Part shown: positions 25,219 to 36,561 of the stretch, piece by piece | Numbering within the stretch: the stretch's first letter is position 1 | How the letters are laid out: the number at the start of each line of letters is the position of its first letter | From: an uncultured Holophagaceae bacterium | GTDB taxonomy: Bacteria; Acidobacteriota; Holophagae; Holophagales; Holophagaceae | Direction of reading: 5' to 3' | Assembly: GCA_903840385.1 (NCBI GenBank) | Contig: CAIMFT010000105.1 | Location: forward strand, 1-64,000 | DNA length: 64,000 nucleotides | Notes under the pieces: generated by a model | Database searches by the model: none | Told to the model about the DNA's origin: nothing | The model's input: the letters and a program-made list of their open reading frames with translations, nothing else | Translations under genes and position numbers: made by a program

Positions 25219-25256
25219 GCAGCCAAAACGCCTTGCGTTTTGGCTGTATGTTTTTT
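25219..25256 (+). terminator. Rho-independent terminator of glyA
   Basis: AGCCAAAACGC-CTT-GCGTTTTGGCT gives an 11-bp perfect stem with a 3-base loop, extendable by two pairs, followed after TGTATG by six T. It lies 21 bases after the glyA stop and just before the next gene. Confidence 0.85.
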
Positions 25257-25266
25257 AGGGGTGGTC

Positions 25267-25695
25267 ATGGAGCCGGATGGGCTGTTTGTCTATGGGACGC
25301 TGCGCGAGGGTGGCTCGAACCACGCCTGGCTGCTGCGGACCCATCCGGAGGGGCTCTGCCGCGCCTGGACCGGGGGCCGACTGTTCCACCTCCCCGCCGG
25401 TTATCCCGCCCTGGTCGCCCAGCCTGCACCGCCGGACCCACCCGGCTCACCCGGTTGGGTCCGCGGCGACTTCGTGGGCTATGAGGACTTCGCCGACCTG
25501 GACCAGGCCCTGGCGGACCTGGACCCCCTGGAGGGCGTCGAGGAGGGCCTCTTCACCCGCGAGGTGATCCCCTTGCTGCTCGAAGGAGGGCGCTCCTGCT
25601 GGGCCTGGGCCTATGTGTTCCATGTGGAACGCCTCCCGAGGTTGAGTCGGGAGGCGGTGGAAATTCCGAGCGGAGACTGGGGGGCCTACTTGTAG
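25267..25695 (+). CDS. gamma-glutamylcyclotransferase-like (AIG2/YtfP family) protein
   Basis: 142 residues from the ATG at 25267 (MEPDGLFVYGTLREGG); the track start lies in the glyA terminator. The FVYGTLREG motif is the substrate-binding signature of the cyclotransferase fold, and LDPLEGVEEGLFTREVIPL carries the expected catalytic Glu region. The substrate (gamma-glutamyl amines or peptides) is unknown. A parS-like sequence lies inside the gene, where VFHVER is encoded. Confidence 0.85.
   Translation: MEPDGLFVYGTLREGGSNHAWLLRTHPEGLCRAWTGGRLFHLPAGYPALVAQPAPPDPPGSPGWVRGDFVGYEDFADLDQALADLDPLEGVEEGLFTREVIPLLLEGGRSCWAWAYVFHVERLPRLSREAVEIPSGDWGAYL
25616..25631. promoter_or_regulatory. parS-like site (one mismatch), inside the cyclotransferase gene
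   Basis: TGTTCCATGTGGAACG differs at one core base from the GTTCCACGTGGAAC core found at three other places in this window and from the bacterial parS consensus TGTTNCACGTGNAACA. Position near gyrA and oriC fits a ParB-binding site; the mismatch lowers confidence. Confidence 0.5.
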
Positions 25696-25707
25696 GTCGA
25701 GCCCGGA

Positions 25708-28314
25708 TCAGAGGCCCAGCGAGGGCTGCTCACCACTCTCGTCAGGACCCGGGTGGGCCAGGTCGGTCTCCGGCAGGTCCTCTTCCTCGTCCAGGGCCAT
25801 GGCGCTGGCGTCGATCTTGGCCAGACCCACCACCCGGTCATCGGCACTGGCGAGCTTGAGCAAGCTCACACCCTGGGCGGCCCGACCGGTCTTCCGGACC
25901 TCGTCGATGAGGAAGCGGATGACCATGCCCTCCTGGCTGATGAGGAGGCAGCCCTCACCCGGCTTGACGAGTTTGAAGCCCACCACCCGGCCGTTGCGGA
26001 CCCCAGCCCGGATGTTGATGACACCCGTGCCGCCCCGACCCTGGAGCCGGTAGTGCTGGAGCATGCTCTGTTTGCCGTAGCCCTTTTCGCACACAGTGAG
26101 CAGCCGGCCGTGGTCCTCGGTGCTCTTGTCGGGCTCCACACCTTCGGGCAGATCCGGCAGGGCATCCGCCACTTCCATGTCCACGATGTGGTCACCCTTG
26201 GCCAGCTTCATGCCGCGAACGCCCGTGGTGGCACGGCCCGTGGCCCGGACATCCTCCTCTGAGAAGCGGATCGCCTTGCCCAGAGCAGTGGCCAGGACAA
26301 TCTGCTGCTGGCCTGTGGAGCGACGCACCGTCACCAGGCTGTTGTCATCGTCGATGTTGAGGGCGATGAGGCCATTGGCGCGGATGTTGGCATAGGCCGC
26401 GAGACTGCTGCGCTTGACGGTACCGTCACTGGTCGCAAACACGAGGCACTCACCCTCGGGGAAGTCCCGAAGGGCCATCAGGGTCACCACGCTCTCCCCA
26501 TCCTTCAGGGAGATGAGGTTCCGGATGTGCTTGCCCCGGGTGGAGGCGGCCGCTTCGGGCAGATCGTAGACCTTGAGGGCGTAGACAATGCCCTTGTCGG
26601 TGAAGGCCATGAGGGTGTCGTGAGCCTTGGTGATGAAGAGCTGCTCGACGAAGTCCTCGTCCTTGGTCTTCATGCCGACTTTGCCCTTGCCCCCGCGCCG
26701 CTGGCGGCGGTAGGCGTTCAGATCGGTCCGCTTGATGTAGCCGGCCTTGGACATGGTGACGACCATGGGATCGTCGGGGACCACGTCCTCCATGCGGATC
26801 TCGCCGGTGTAGCCGACGATCTCGGTGCGGCGGTCGTTGCCAAACTGCTCAGCCACCTGCTGGAGCTCTTCTTTGATCACCTTCAGGAGCAGACTCTCGT
26901 CAGCCAGGATGGCATTGAGCTTCGCGATGGTCTTCTCCAGCTCGGCCAGCTCGTCGAGGATCTTGTCCCGCTCCAGGCCGGTGAGGCGCTGGAGGCGCAT
27001 GTCCAGGATGGCCTGGGCCTGCACGGCCGACAGACAGAGCCAGGGGCTCTTCTTGATGGCCGCAGCGGTGGCAAAGGCGCCCGCCATGAGGCCGGCTTTG
27101 GCTTCTTCGGGGCTCTTGGCGGCGCGGATGAGCTTGATGACCGCATCCAGGTGGTCCAGGGCGATCTTGAGGCCCATGAGGATGTGGTGGCGCTCCTCGG
27201 CCTTCCGCAGCTGGAAGAGGGTCCGGCGGGTGACCACCTCGCGGCGGAAGCCGATGAACTCCTGGAGCACCTCCCGGAGGGTGCAGACCCGGGGCTGACC
27301 ATTCACGATGGCCAGCATGGTGATGGGGAAGCTGTTCTGGAGCTGGGTCTGCTGGTAGAGCTGGTTGAGCACGATGTCCGTGGGCTCGTTCTTCTTCAGT
27401 TCCACCACCAGGCGGATGCCTTCGCGGTCGCTCTCGTCCCGCAAGTCACTGATTCCGTCGATCTTCTTCTCGCGGACCAGCTCGGCGATCTTCTCGGTGA
27501 GGGTGGCCTTGTTCACCTGGTAGGGCAGCTCGGTGAAGACGATCTGCTCGCGGTCTCCAGCTCGCCGGATCTGCTCGATGTGGGACTTGGCGCGCACCAC
27601 ACAGCGGCCGCGGCCGGTGCGGTAGGCATCCACCACACCCTCGGTGCCCAGCATGAGGCCGCCGCCAGGGAAGTCGGGCCCCTTGATGTGGGCCATCAGG
27701 CCTTCCAGGGCCAGGGTCGGGTTGTCGATGAGGTCGACCAGGGCGCGGCAGCACTCCCGCAGGTTGTGCGGCGGAATGCTGGTGGCCATGCCCACGGCGA
27801 TGCCCTGGGAGCCGTTGACCAGCAGGTTGGGGAAGCGGGAGGGCAGGACGAGGGGCTCCTCCATGCTGCCGTCGTAGTTGGGGCCGAAGTCCACCGTGTC
27901 CTGGTCGATATCGCCCATGAGCTCGTTGGCGAGCCGGGACAGGCGCGCCTCGGTGTAGCGCATGGCGGCCGCGGAGTCGCCGTCGATGGAGCCGAAGTTG
28001 CCCTGGCCATCCACCAGCACGTGGCGCATGGAGAAAGGCTGGGCCATGCGCACCAGGGTGTCGTAGATGGCTGAGTCGCCATGGGGATGGTACTTACCCA
28101 TGACATCACCGACGGTGCGGGCAGACTTCTTGTAGGCCCGGTTCCACTCGTTGCCCGACTCCTTCATGGCAAACATGACCCGGCGATGCACGGGCTTGAG
28201 ACCGTCGCGGACATCGGGCAGGGCCCGGCCCACGATCACGCTCATCGCATAGTCCAGATAGGACTTGCGCATCTCTTTTTCGATTTCCAGGGGCTCAATA
28301 CGGTTCTGGGTCAT
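25708..28314 (-). CDS. gyrA: DNA gyrase subunit A
   Basis: 868 residues. N-terminal breakage-reunion domain with [22 protein letters not shown], the [17 protein letters not shown] region and catalytic Tyr120 in AMRYTEARL. The C-terminal beta-pinwheel contains the GyrA box [11 protein letters not shown], which separates it from ParC. Acidic tail [22 protein letters not shown]. Ser81 and Asp85 are the wild-type residues at positions matching E. coli 83 and 87. It follows gyrB on the same strand after a 151-bp gap holding a parS core and a long hairpin directly before the ribosome-binding site. Confidence 0.98.
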   Translation of the reverse strand: MTQNRIEPLEIEKEMRKSYLDYAMSVIVGRALPDVRDGLKPVHRRVMFAMKESGNEWNRAYKKSARTVGDVMGKYHPHGDSAIYDTLVRMAQPFSMRHVLVDGQGNFGSIDGDSAAAMRYTEARLSRLANELMGDIDQDTVDFGPNYDGSMEEPLVLPSRFPNLLVNGSQGIAVGMATSIPPHNLRECCRALVDLIDNPTLALEGLMAHIKGPDFPGGGLMLGTEGVVDAYRTGRGRCVVRAKSHIEQIRRAGDREQIVFTELPYQVNKATLTEKIAELVREKKIDGISDLRDESDREGIRLVVELKKNEPTDIVLNQLYQQTQLQNSFPITMLAIVNGQPRVCTLREVLQEFIGFRREVVTRRTLFQLRKAEERHHILMGLKIALDHLDAVIKLIRAAKSPEEAKAGLMAGAFATAAAIKKSPWLCLSAVQAQAILDMRLQRLTGLERDKILDELAELEKTIAKLNAILADESLLLKVIKEELQQVAEQFGNDRRTEIVGYTGEIRMEDVVPDDPMVVTMSKAGYIKRTDLNAYRRQRRGGKGKVGMKTKDEDFVEQLFITKAHDTLMAFTDKGIVYALKVYDLPEAAASTRGKHIRNLISLKDGESVVTLMALRDFPEGECLVFATSDGTVKRSSLAAYANIRANGLIALNIDDDNSLVTVRRSTGQQQIVLATALGKAIRFSEEDVRATGRATTGVRGMKLAKGDHIVDMEVADALPDLPEGVEPDKSTEDHGRLLTVCEKGYGKQSMLQHYRLQGRGGTGVINIRAGVRNGRVVGFKLVKPGEGCLLISQEGMVIRFLIDEVRKTGRAAQGVSLLKLASADDRVVGLAKIDASAMALDEEEDLPETDLAHPGPDESGEQPSLGL

Positions 28315-28325
28315 GGTCTCTCGTT

Positions 28326-28358
28326 ACACAGGAATCGGCCGTTGGCCGATTCCTGTGT
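28326..28358 (-). promoter_or_regulatory. 15-bp hairpin in the gyrA leader
   Basis: A perfect inverted repeat (ACACAGGAATCGGCC, 3-base loop, then its complement) ends 11 bases before the gyrA ATG on the minus strand. It has no T-run after it, so it is not a classical terminator for gyrB; it may modulate gyrA translation or transcript stability, or be a protein-binding palindrome. Confidence 0.7.
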
Positions 28359-28397
28359 TGATACAAATGAAAGGGATTTACAGGGCTGGATCATTAG

Positions 28398-28413
28398 GGT
28401 TCCACGTGGAACA
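28398..28413. promoter_or_regulatory. parS site in the gyrB-gyrA gap
   Basis: GGTTCCACGTGGAACA contains the perfect 14-bp palindrome GTTCCACGTGGAAC and matches the parS consensus TGTTNCACGTGNAACA at all but the first base. It is intergenic, ~4 kb from oriC, where ParB would load for chromosome segregation. parA and parB genes are not in this window. Confidence 0.85.
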
Positions 28414-28465
28414 GTTCTGGGGTTGTTAACTCGCGCGGAATTTGGCCGAAGGTCAAACTCCGAAA

Positions 28466-31063
<2,598 letters not shown>

Positions 31064-31073
31064 TCAGCGCGGA

Positions 31074-32207
31074 TCAGGCCTGGGCGCTGTTGGCGAAACG
31101 AACGGGCATGAGGACGTAGCGGAAGCTGAAGTCCTCGAGGCTGGGACTCATGAAGACACCCTGGCCCACTTCATCCTTGAACTGGTACACGACCTCTTCG
31201 CCAGGCAGCCGCTCCAGCAGCTCGGTGAGGTAGTCGATGTTGAAGGCCAGCTCGAAGGGCTGCTCTTCGCCCGAGAACGGCAGGGTCGCCTGGTTCACGC
31301 CCTCGTCGGGGTGCTGGAAGACCGTGCGCAGGTTGGGGAATTCGTAGAAAAGACGGACGTTCTTGTTGTAGTCGTCCTTCTTTAAGCCGACGAAGCGCAG
31401 GGTGCGCAGGAAGCCTTCCCGGTCCACGATCACCCGCTTGGGCAGCTCCGCCGGAAGCACCTTCTCGTAGGCGGGATAGTTGCCTGTGACCAGGCGGGTG
31501 CTGAACTTGAGACCGGGCTGATCCAGGAACAGCGTGGTCCCATCCCAACAGAGCTCCACCTCGCCCTCGTCGCCGAGGAGGGTGGGGATCAGGTCGAGGG
31601 CCCGCTTGGGTACGATCAGGCGGACATCATCCTTGAGGCTCGTCTCACAGGGCACTTCGGCCACTGCGAGGCGGAAACCGTCCGTAGAGACAACGCGGAC
31701 GTGGTGCTTGGACAGATGCAGCAGCACGGCCGAGAGCGTCGGCTTGGTGGCATCCCGGCTCACGGCGATGGCACCCAGCTGGATGGCGCGCTTGAGGCGC
31801 AGCACAGGGATCCGCACCACCGGCAGGTCCTGGTTCGGAGACGGCAGCTCGGGGAAGCCCTCGCCAGGCTGGATGTTGTGCTCGGAGTTCATGCCCTTGG
31901 CGCGCAGCCACAGGCGACCACCGGCTTCGGGACACTCGAGGCTGAGGATGCCCTCGGGGAACACGCGCACGGTCTCGATGAACTTCTTGCCGGGAACAGC
32001 CATGGTCCACTGCCCCTGACCTTCACCGGGGACCGTGGCTTCGAAGGCCAGCTCCATGTCCGTGGCCTTGAGGACGACTTCCTTGGGACGAACGTCCACG
32101 AGGATGTGCTGGAGGATGGGAAGGGTGACCCGTCGGTCCAGAGCATGCCTCAACAGGGCCAGTGTCCGGTCCAGACGTTCCTTAGAAACCTGTAACTGAA
32201 GACTCAT
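31074..32207 (-). CDS. dnaN: DNA polymerase III beta sliding clamp
   Basis: 377 residues, three repeated clamp domains. Recognisable parts are LPILQHILVDV, AMVPGKKF-like AVPGKKFIETVR, the TDGFRLAV motif and the C-terminal YVLMPVRF, which forms part of the partner-binding pocket. It tethers polymerase to DNA. It lies between oriC and gyrB and starts at ATG 32207. The gap to gyrB is 49 bases. Confidence 0.97.
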   Translation of the reverse strand: MSLQLQVSKERLDRTLALLRHALDRRVTLPILQHILVDVRPKEVVLKATDMELAFEATVPGEGQGQWTMAVPGKKFIETVRVFPEGILSLECPEAGGRLWLRAKGMNSEHNIQPGEGFPELPSPNQDLPVVRIPVLRLKRAIQLGAIAVSRDATKPTLSAVLLHLSKHHVRVVSTDGFRLAVAEVPCETSLKDDVRLIVPKRALDLIPTLLGDEGEVELCWDGTTLFLDQPGLKFSTRLVTGNYPAYEKVLPAELPKRVIVDREGFLRTLRFVGLKKDDYNKNVRLFYEFPNLRTVFQHPDEGVNQATLPFSGEEQPFELAFNIDYLTELLERLPGEEVVYQFKDEVGQGVFMSPSLEDFSFRYVLMPVRFANSAQA

Positions 32208-32422
32208 GTATCACCCTTGATGATGCTGAGGAGCGGGCCAACCTGTGGAAAGGCTTGTCAAAGCCCTATCCTACCGGACTTTCCCTGCTCAGGACAGGCT
32301 GTGGAAAGGGGCCTGGGAAGGGCACAGAGGGGGCGCGCATCCCCGGACAGCTCCCCCAGGAAGGGTCCCTTGTGGACTGGGACCGCACCCACCCTGTGGA
32401 TAACAACAGAAGACCAATTAAA
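32208..32422. other. oriC: probable chromosomal replication origin (oriC)
   Basis: 215-bp non-coding gap between dnaN and dnaA. It contains one perfect DnaA box TGTGGATAA (32395-32403, complement of TTATCCACA) and TGTGG variants all in one orientation: TGTGGAAAG at 32244 and at 32300, TGTGGACTG at 32371. Directly beside the perfect box is an AT-rich stretch (32402-32441, for example ACCAATTAAATCAGTGAATACTATTC) suitable as unwinding element, partly entering the dnaA 3' end. Gene directions diverge around here. No DnaA boxes were seen in the dnaA-rpmH gap. Confidence 0.8.
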
Positions 32423-33805
32423 TCAGTGAATACTATTCAAGAGGGCCTGGACCATCCTGTGGAATTCGGGATCCCGCTTCATGCGCTCCCGAACGGACCC
32501 GATGGCATTCATCACCGTCGAGTGGTGCATGTTGAACGCCCGCCCGATGTCCGTGAAGGCCTGGGAGGCAATTTCCCGGGCGAGGTACATGGCCACCTGG
32601 CGAGGCAGCAGGATGGCCTGGGTCCGGGAGCGCTTCTTCATGAGATCGGCGTAGGAGACGTTGAAGGTCTCGGCGGTCATGCGGTAGATGCGCTCGGGCG
32701 GAATAGGGGCAGAGGCTTCCTCTCCACTCTGGCCCTGGAAGGCCGCATGGGCCACCTCGAGGGTGGGGGGAATCCCCAGCAGGCTGGCCTGGAAGATCAC
32801 CCGCGTGAGGAAGCCCTCCAGGTCCCGCACGCTCCCCTTGGCCTTGTGGGCGATGAAGGTGAGCACGTCCTCGGGGATGGGGGGCACGTTCTTGAAGTCA
32901 GCATCCTCAAGCTTTTTCCGCAGGATGGCGATGCGGGTCTCGAAGTCGGGGGGCTGGATGTCGGCGGTGAGGCCCCACTTGAAGCGGGTGATCAGCCGCT
33001 CGTGGCAGCCTTCGAGCTTCTGGGGGGGCTTGTCCGAGGTGATGACGATCTGTTTCCCATGCTGGAGCAGGTGCTCAAGGATGTAGAAGATCTCCTCCTG
33101 GGTCCGCTCCATCTTGCCCAGCGTCTGTACGTCATCCAGGAGGAGGACGTCGTTCTGCTGGTACTTCTTGCGCATGGGCTCGGTGTTCTTGACGCGGATG
33201 GCCACCGTCAGCTCGTTGAAGAAGTTGTCCACCTTGACGTAGGCCACCCGCAGTCCCGGGTTGCTCTCCAGCAGGCCCTTGCCGATCCCCACCATCAAGT
33301 GGGTCTTGCCGAGGCCGGTGCCGCCATAGATGAACAGCGGGTTCATGCTGAGCGGCGTCGCCGCCTTGCCGTGGTTGTCCACCACGGCCCGGGCCGCAGC
33401 AAAGGCCAGCTGGCTGCCAGGGCCCACCACGAAGCGGTCCAGGGTGTAGCGGTTGAAGAGGGAGGGCAGCGCGGCCTGGCCCTCGGCAGCCTCCACGGGG
33501 GCTGCCGTCGCGCGCTTGGCGGGCTTGGAGGCAACCTTGGGGGCCCCATCCACCCGGAACTCCAGGCGCAGGTCCGCCAGGCCAGCCAGGGCCAAGGCGT
33601 CACTGAACTCCTCGGGTAGCTGCTGCTCGATCCACAGCTTGGCGGCCGCGCTGGGGACCTGCACCCACAGCGTTCCGTCCTTCAACTGGAGGGGCGCACA
33701 GGGGGCGATCCACTCGCGGAAGCTGGCTTCTGGAAGCTGCTTGGCCAGCCCTTGGCGGATGGTTTCCCAGAGGGCGGCGGGGTCTGTCGAACGCATCGTG
33801 TTCAC
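32423..33805 (-). CDS. dnaA: chromosomal replication initiator DnaA
   Basis: 460 residues. Domain I at the N-terminus, AAA+ domain with Walker A YGGTGLGKTHLMVGIG, Walker B DVLLLDDVQTLGK, sensor regions and the C-terminal DNA-binding domain with TDIGRAFNMHHSTVMNAIGSV, the DnaA signature that reads the DnaA boxes. The start is GTG (33805) or the ATG three codons later; neither has a clear Shine-Dalgarno. dnaA and rpmH diverge, as in many bacteria, with ~196 bp between them. Confidence 0.97.
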   Translation of the reverse strand: MNTMRSTDPAALWETIRQGLAKQLPEASFREWIAPCAPLQLKDGTLWVQVPSAAAKLWIEQQLPEEFSDALALAGLADLRLEFRVDGAPKVASKPAKRATAAPVEAAEGQAALPSLFNRYTLDRFVVGPGSQLAFAAARAVVDNHGKAATPLSMNPLFIYGGTGLGKTHLMVGIGKGLLESNPGLRVAYVKVDNFFNELTVAIRVKNTEPMRKKYQQNDVLLLDDVQTLGKMERTQEEIFYILEHLLQHGKQIVITSDKPPQKLEGCHERLITRFKWGLTADIQPPDFETRIAILRKKLEDADFKNVPPIPEDVLTFIAHKAKGSVRDLEGFLTRVIFQASLLGIPPTLEVAHAAFQGQSGEEASAPIPPERIYRMTAETFNVSYADLMKKRSRTQAILLPRQVAMYLAREIASQAFTDIGRAFNMHHSTVMNAIGSVRERMKRDPEFHRMVQALLNSIH

Positions 33806-34001
33806 CGGGGAGCGGCCACTGAGCGCGCCGTCGGCCGGGGCGCCACACGCGCTCCAACCACGCCATGCTCGCGGGGGGAACCCAATCTAGCATCCTCGGG
33901 GCGGGGTTGGGCGGATGGAAATGCCCTTGAGTGAGGCGAACACCGCTGATATCGTTGAAGGTTCGTCCTCCCCCCCGGGAGGGGACCCCCGAGGTGGAAC
34001 C

Positions 34002-34136
34002 ATGAAGCGTACCTTTCAGCCCAACAATCGTCGCCGCGCCAAGACCCACGGGTTCCTGAGCCGCATGAAGACCAAGAACGGCCGCCTGGTGCTCAAGCGC
34101 CGGCGCGCGAAGGGCCGCCACGTCCTGGCGCTCTAG
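34002..34136 (+). CDS. rpmH: 50S ribosomal protein L34
   Basis: 44 residues, [18 protein letters not shown]...[15 protein letters not shown], the full conserved L34. ATG at 34002 with GAGGTGG upstream; the track ORF begins too early. First gene of the rightward rpmH-rnpA-yidC-jag-mnmE group. Confidence 0.98.
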   Translation: MKRTFQPNNRRRAKTHGFLSRMKTKNGRLVLKRRRAKGRHVLAL

Positions 34137-34158
34137 AACGCCGGCCGGGCTTCGCCCC

Positions 34159-34527
34159 GTGATCTTCAAGGGCCGATTCCGCACGGTCCGCCACAAGGAC
34201 CACGCGGTTCCCGCACCCCTGCCCCGGCCCCTGCTGGGGCATTCGTCGTGTCTGGACATCCGCGCCTGGCAACACCCCGGCGCAGAGGGTCCCTTGCTGC
34301 TGGTGACCTCCCCCAAGAAGTGTGGGCCAGCGGTGCAGCGCAACGGCTTTCGGCGCAGGGTGCGCATGGCCTTCCTCGCAGGTCTGGACCCCATTCAGGG
34401 GCACCCCTGGGTGGTCTGGGTACGCCCCAGTCGGACCGCCCCGCCTGTTGAGGGCATCCGCATCCAGGACATCGCCACGCAGTTGCAGCTGGCCCTCCGC
34501 CGACTCCCCACCCTGGATACCCCATGA
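34159..34527 (+). CDS. rnpA: ribonuclease P protein component
   Basis: 122 residues with a GTG start. The RNR-type motif is RNGFRRRVRMAF, preceded by LLVTSPKKCGPAVQ, equivalent to the usual GxSVSKKVGxAVxRN. It binds the RNase P RNA for tRNA 5' maturation. The sequence is divergent (for example NGFRR in place of NRxKR), which is common for this small protein. Its stop overlaps the yidC start by 4 bases. Confidence 0.9.
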   Translation: MIFKGRFRTVRHKDHAVPAPLPRPLLGHSSCLDIRAWQHPGAEGPLLLVTSPKKCGPAVQRNGFRRRVRMAFLAGLDPIQGHPWVVWVRPSRTAPPVEGIRIQDIATQLQLALRRLPTLDTP

Positions 34528-36077
34528 ACAATCGGAATGTCATCTACTTCGTCATCGGCAGCATGATCCTGCTGGGCGGCCAGTTCTGGCTGTCCTCGCG
34601 CTACCCCAAGGCTGCGCCGGTGGCCGAGGCAAAGGTCGCTGCCCCCGCTCAGGCCCAGGCTACGGCGGCTCCTGCCACTGCCGCTGCACCAGTGGCTTCG
34701 GCTGCTGCCCCCGCTGCTGGCGCCACCAAGGTGGCCGATCCCGCCGCCACCTTTTCCGTGGCCAACAACGAGCTGGCCCTCACTTGGCAGGTGTCCACCG
34801 GGGCGCTGAAGCAGGTGGTCTGGCGCCAGGACGGCACGAAGTTCTTCCCCGCCTCCTTCCCTGGCCTCGCGGCCTTCCGGGGGACCGGCTTTGAGGGCGT
34901 CCGGCAAGAGGAAATGGGTACCAGGGGCACCGCCGTGATCTTCGAGAACGCCTCGGGCGAGCGCTTGTCCTACCTGGTCCCCCCCCGCGGCCACGTGCTC
35001 CAGGTGGAGGGTGCCTCTCCCCGCGGCGCCGCCGTCCTGCTCATTGCCAACCCCGCCACCGAGGAACCCGTCAAGCACCTGGGCCGCCTGTTCACCCTCA
35101 GCGACAAGGGCGTGGAGGCCGTGACCTGGACCGAAATGCTGAACGATCCGTTCTTCAGCTTCCTGGGCTCCAAGCGCAAGGTCCTGCCCCCCGCCGCCGA
35201 GCGCCTGGGCCTGGATGCCGGCCTCGAAAAGGATGAGAAGAACCAGCGCAATCACTACTTTGCAGCCCTCTGGAAGCTGCCGCGCCCCGCTGCCACGGAT
35301 GCCGCAGGCTACCTCCTGGTACCCCAGACCGCCCAACCCCTGGGCTCGCTCTACCTGGGACCCAAGCGAGACGAGCCCCTGTTGGCCTTTGAGAAGCCCT
35401 TCACTCAAGTCATCGACTACGGCTTCTTTGGCGCCGTGGCCCAGGGCCTGTTCTGGATCCTGAAGAAGCTCCATGCCCTCGTTGGCAACTGGGGTTGGGC
35501 CATCGTGATCTTCACGATCGTCATCCGCCTCGCCACCTGGCACTTGAACACCAAGCAGACCATCTCCATGCTCCGCATGAAGGACTTTGAGCCGCACCAG
35601 AAGGCCCTCCAGGCCAAGTACGAGAAGTTCGGCAACGACATGACCAAGAAGGCCGAGATGAACAAGGAGCTCATGGAGCTCTACAAGAAGAACGGCCACA
35701 ACCCAATGGGCGGCTGCCTGCCCATGCTGCTGCAGATGCCCATCTTCCTGGCCCTGTGGTCCATGCTGAATGCCGTCTTCGAGCTGCGCCAGGCCCCCTT
35801 CTTTGGCTGGATCACCGACCTGTCCGGCAAGGACCCCTACTTCATCTACCCCGTGCTCATGGGCGCCTCCATGTTCGCCCAGCAGTACGTGACACCCGCC
35901 GTGGGGGACCCCGCCCAGCGCAAGATGATGCTGGTGCTCATGCCGGTCATGATGACCTTCATGTTCGCCTCGAGTCCCGCCGGGCTTACGATCTACTACT
36001 TCGTGTTCAACATGATCGGCCTGGGTCAGACCTGGTGGATCATGCGGTCCTACCAGCCTGAACCCATCAAGCTCTAG
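34524..36077 (+). CDS. yidC: membrane protein insertase YidC
   Basis: 517 residues. N-terminal membrane anchor (VIYFVIGSMILLGGQFWL), an Ala/Pro-rich linker, a large periplasmic beta domain as in Gram-negative YidC, then the conserved five-helix core: NWGWAIVIFTIVIRLATW, MKDFEPHQKALQAKYEK coiled segment, NPMGGCLPMLLQMPIFLALWSML, and LTIYYFVFNMIGLGQTWW. Inserts and folds inner-membrane proteins with or without SecYEG. The periplasmic domain supports a two-membrane envelope. The downstream jag gene is its usual partner. Confidence 0.97.
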   Translation: MNNRNVIYFVIGSMILLGGQFWLSSRYPKAAPVAEAKVAAPAQAQATAAPATAAAPVASAAAPAAGATKVADPAATFSVANNELALTWQVSTGALKQVVWRQDGTKFFPASFPGLAAFRGTGFEGVRQEEMGTRGTAVIFENASGERLSYLVPPRGHVLQVEGASPRGAAVLLIANPATEEPVKHLGRLFTLSDKGVEAVTWTEMLNDPFFSFLGSKRKVLPPAAERLGLDAGLEKDEKNQRNHYFAALWKLPRPAATDAAGYLLVPQTAQPLGSLYLGPKRDEPLLAFEKPFTQVIDYGFFGAVAQGLFWILKKLHALVGNWGWAIVIFTIVIRLATWHLNTKQTISMLRMKDFEPHQKALQAKYEKFGNDMTKKAEMNKELMELYKKNGHNPMGGCLPMLLQMPIFLALWSMLNAVFELRQAPFFGWITDLSGKDPYFIYPVLMGASMFAQQYVTPAVGDPAQRKMMLVLMPVMMTFMFASSPAGLTIYYFVFNMIGLGQTWWIMRSYQPEPIKL

Positions 36078-36087
36078 GAGTCCCGCC

Positions 36088-36552
36088 ATGCGCAGAAGCA
36101 GCGCCAGTCTGGAATCCGTGCCCGAGCTCATCGCCCGCTGGGGGGCCCACCTGGGCCTCGCCGTGGAGGCGAAGTTCGTCCCCTCCGGCGACGAGGAGGC
36201 CTTCCCCAACCGCGTGCTGGTGGGGGGCCCTGACGCCGCCCTGCTGGGTGCCAACCGGGGTGCAGCCCTGGATGCCCTCCAGTTCCTGGTCCACGAGGCC
36301 CAGGGCGAGCGGGAGGATCTGAAGCTGGCCTACCTGGATGTGCGGGGCGCCCGCCTCTTCCGCATGCAGGAGGTCATGGCCATGGGCCTCTTTGCCGCCC
36401 AGAAGGCCCGCGAGCTGGGCAGCCATACCTTGGGGGCCCTGAGTGCCCGGGAGCGCCGCTGGGTGCACCTGGTGGTCAGCCGTGAAGAGGGCCTGGGTAC
36501 CGAGAGCGAGGGTGTCGGCACCTTCAAGCCCGTCAAGGTCTTCCGGAAGTAG
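36088..36552 (+). CDS. jag: Jag/KhpB-like RNA-binding protein (KH-like plus R3H)
   Basis: 154 residues, shorter than typical Jag (~200+), lacking the N-terminal Jag-N domain. The middle (AALLGANRGAALDALQFLVHEA) matches the KH portion with its LIGxxGxTLxxLQ equivalent, and the C-terminal R3H domain ends LGALSARERRWVHLVVSREEGLGTESEGVGTFKPVKVF. Binds RNA and acts in cell-envelope/division control in Gram-positives. Start ATG with GGAG upstream; 10 bases after yidC. Confidence 0.88.
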   Translation: MRRSSASLESVPELIARWGAHLGLAVEAKFVPSGDEEAFPNRVLVGGPDAALLGANRGAALDALQFLVHEAQGEREDLKLAYLDVRGARLFRMQEVMAMGLFAAQKARELGSHTLGALSARERRWVHLVVSREEGLGTESEGVGTFKPVKVFRK

Positions 36553-36561
36553 ACTGGGCGG

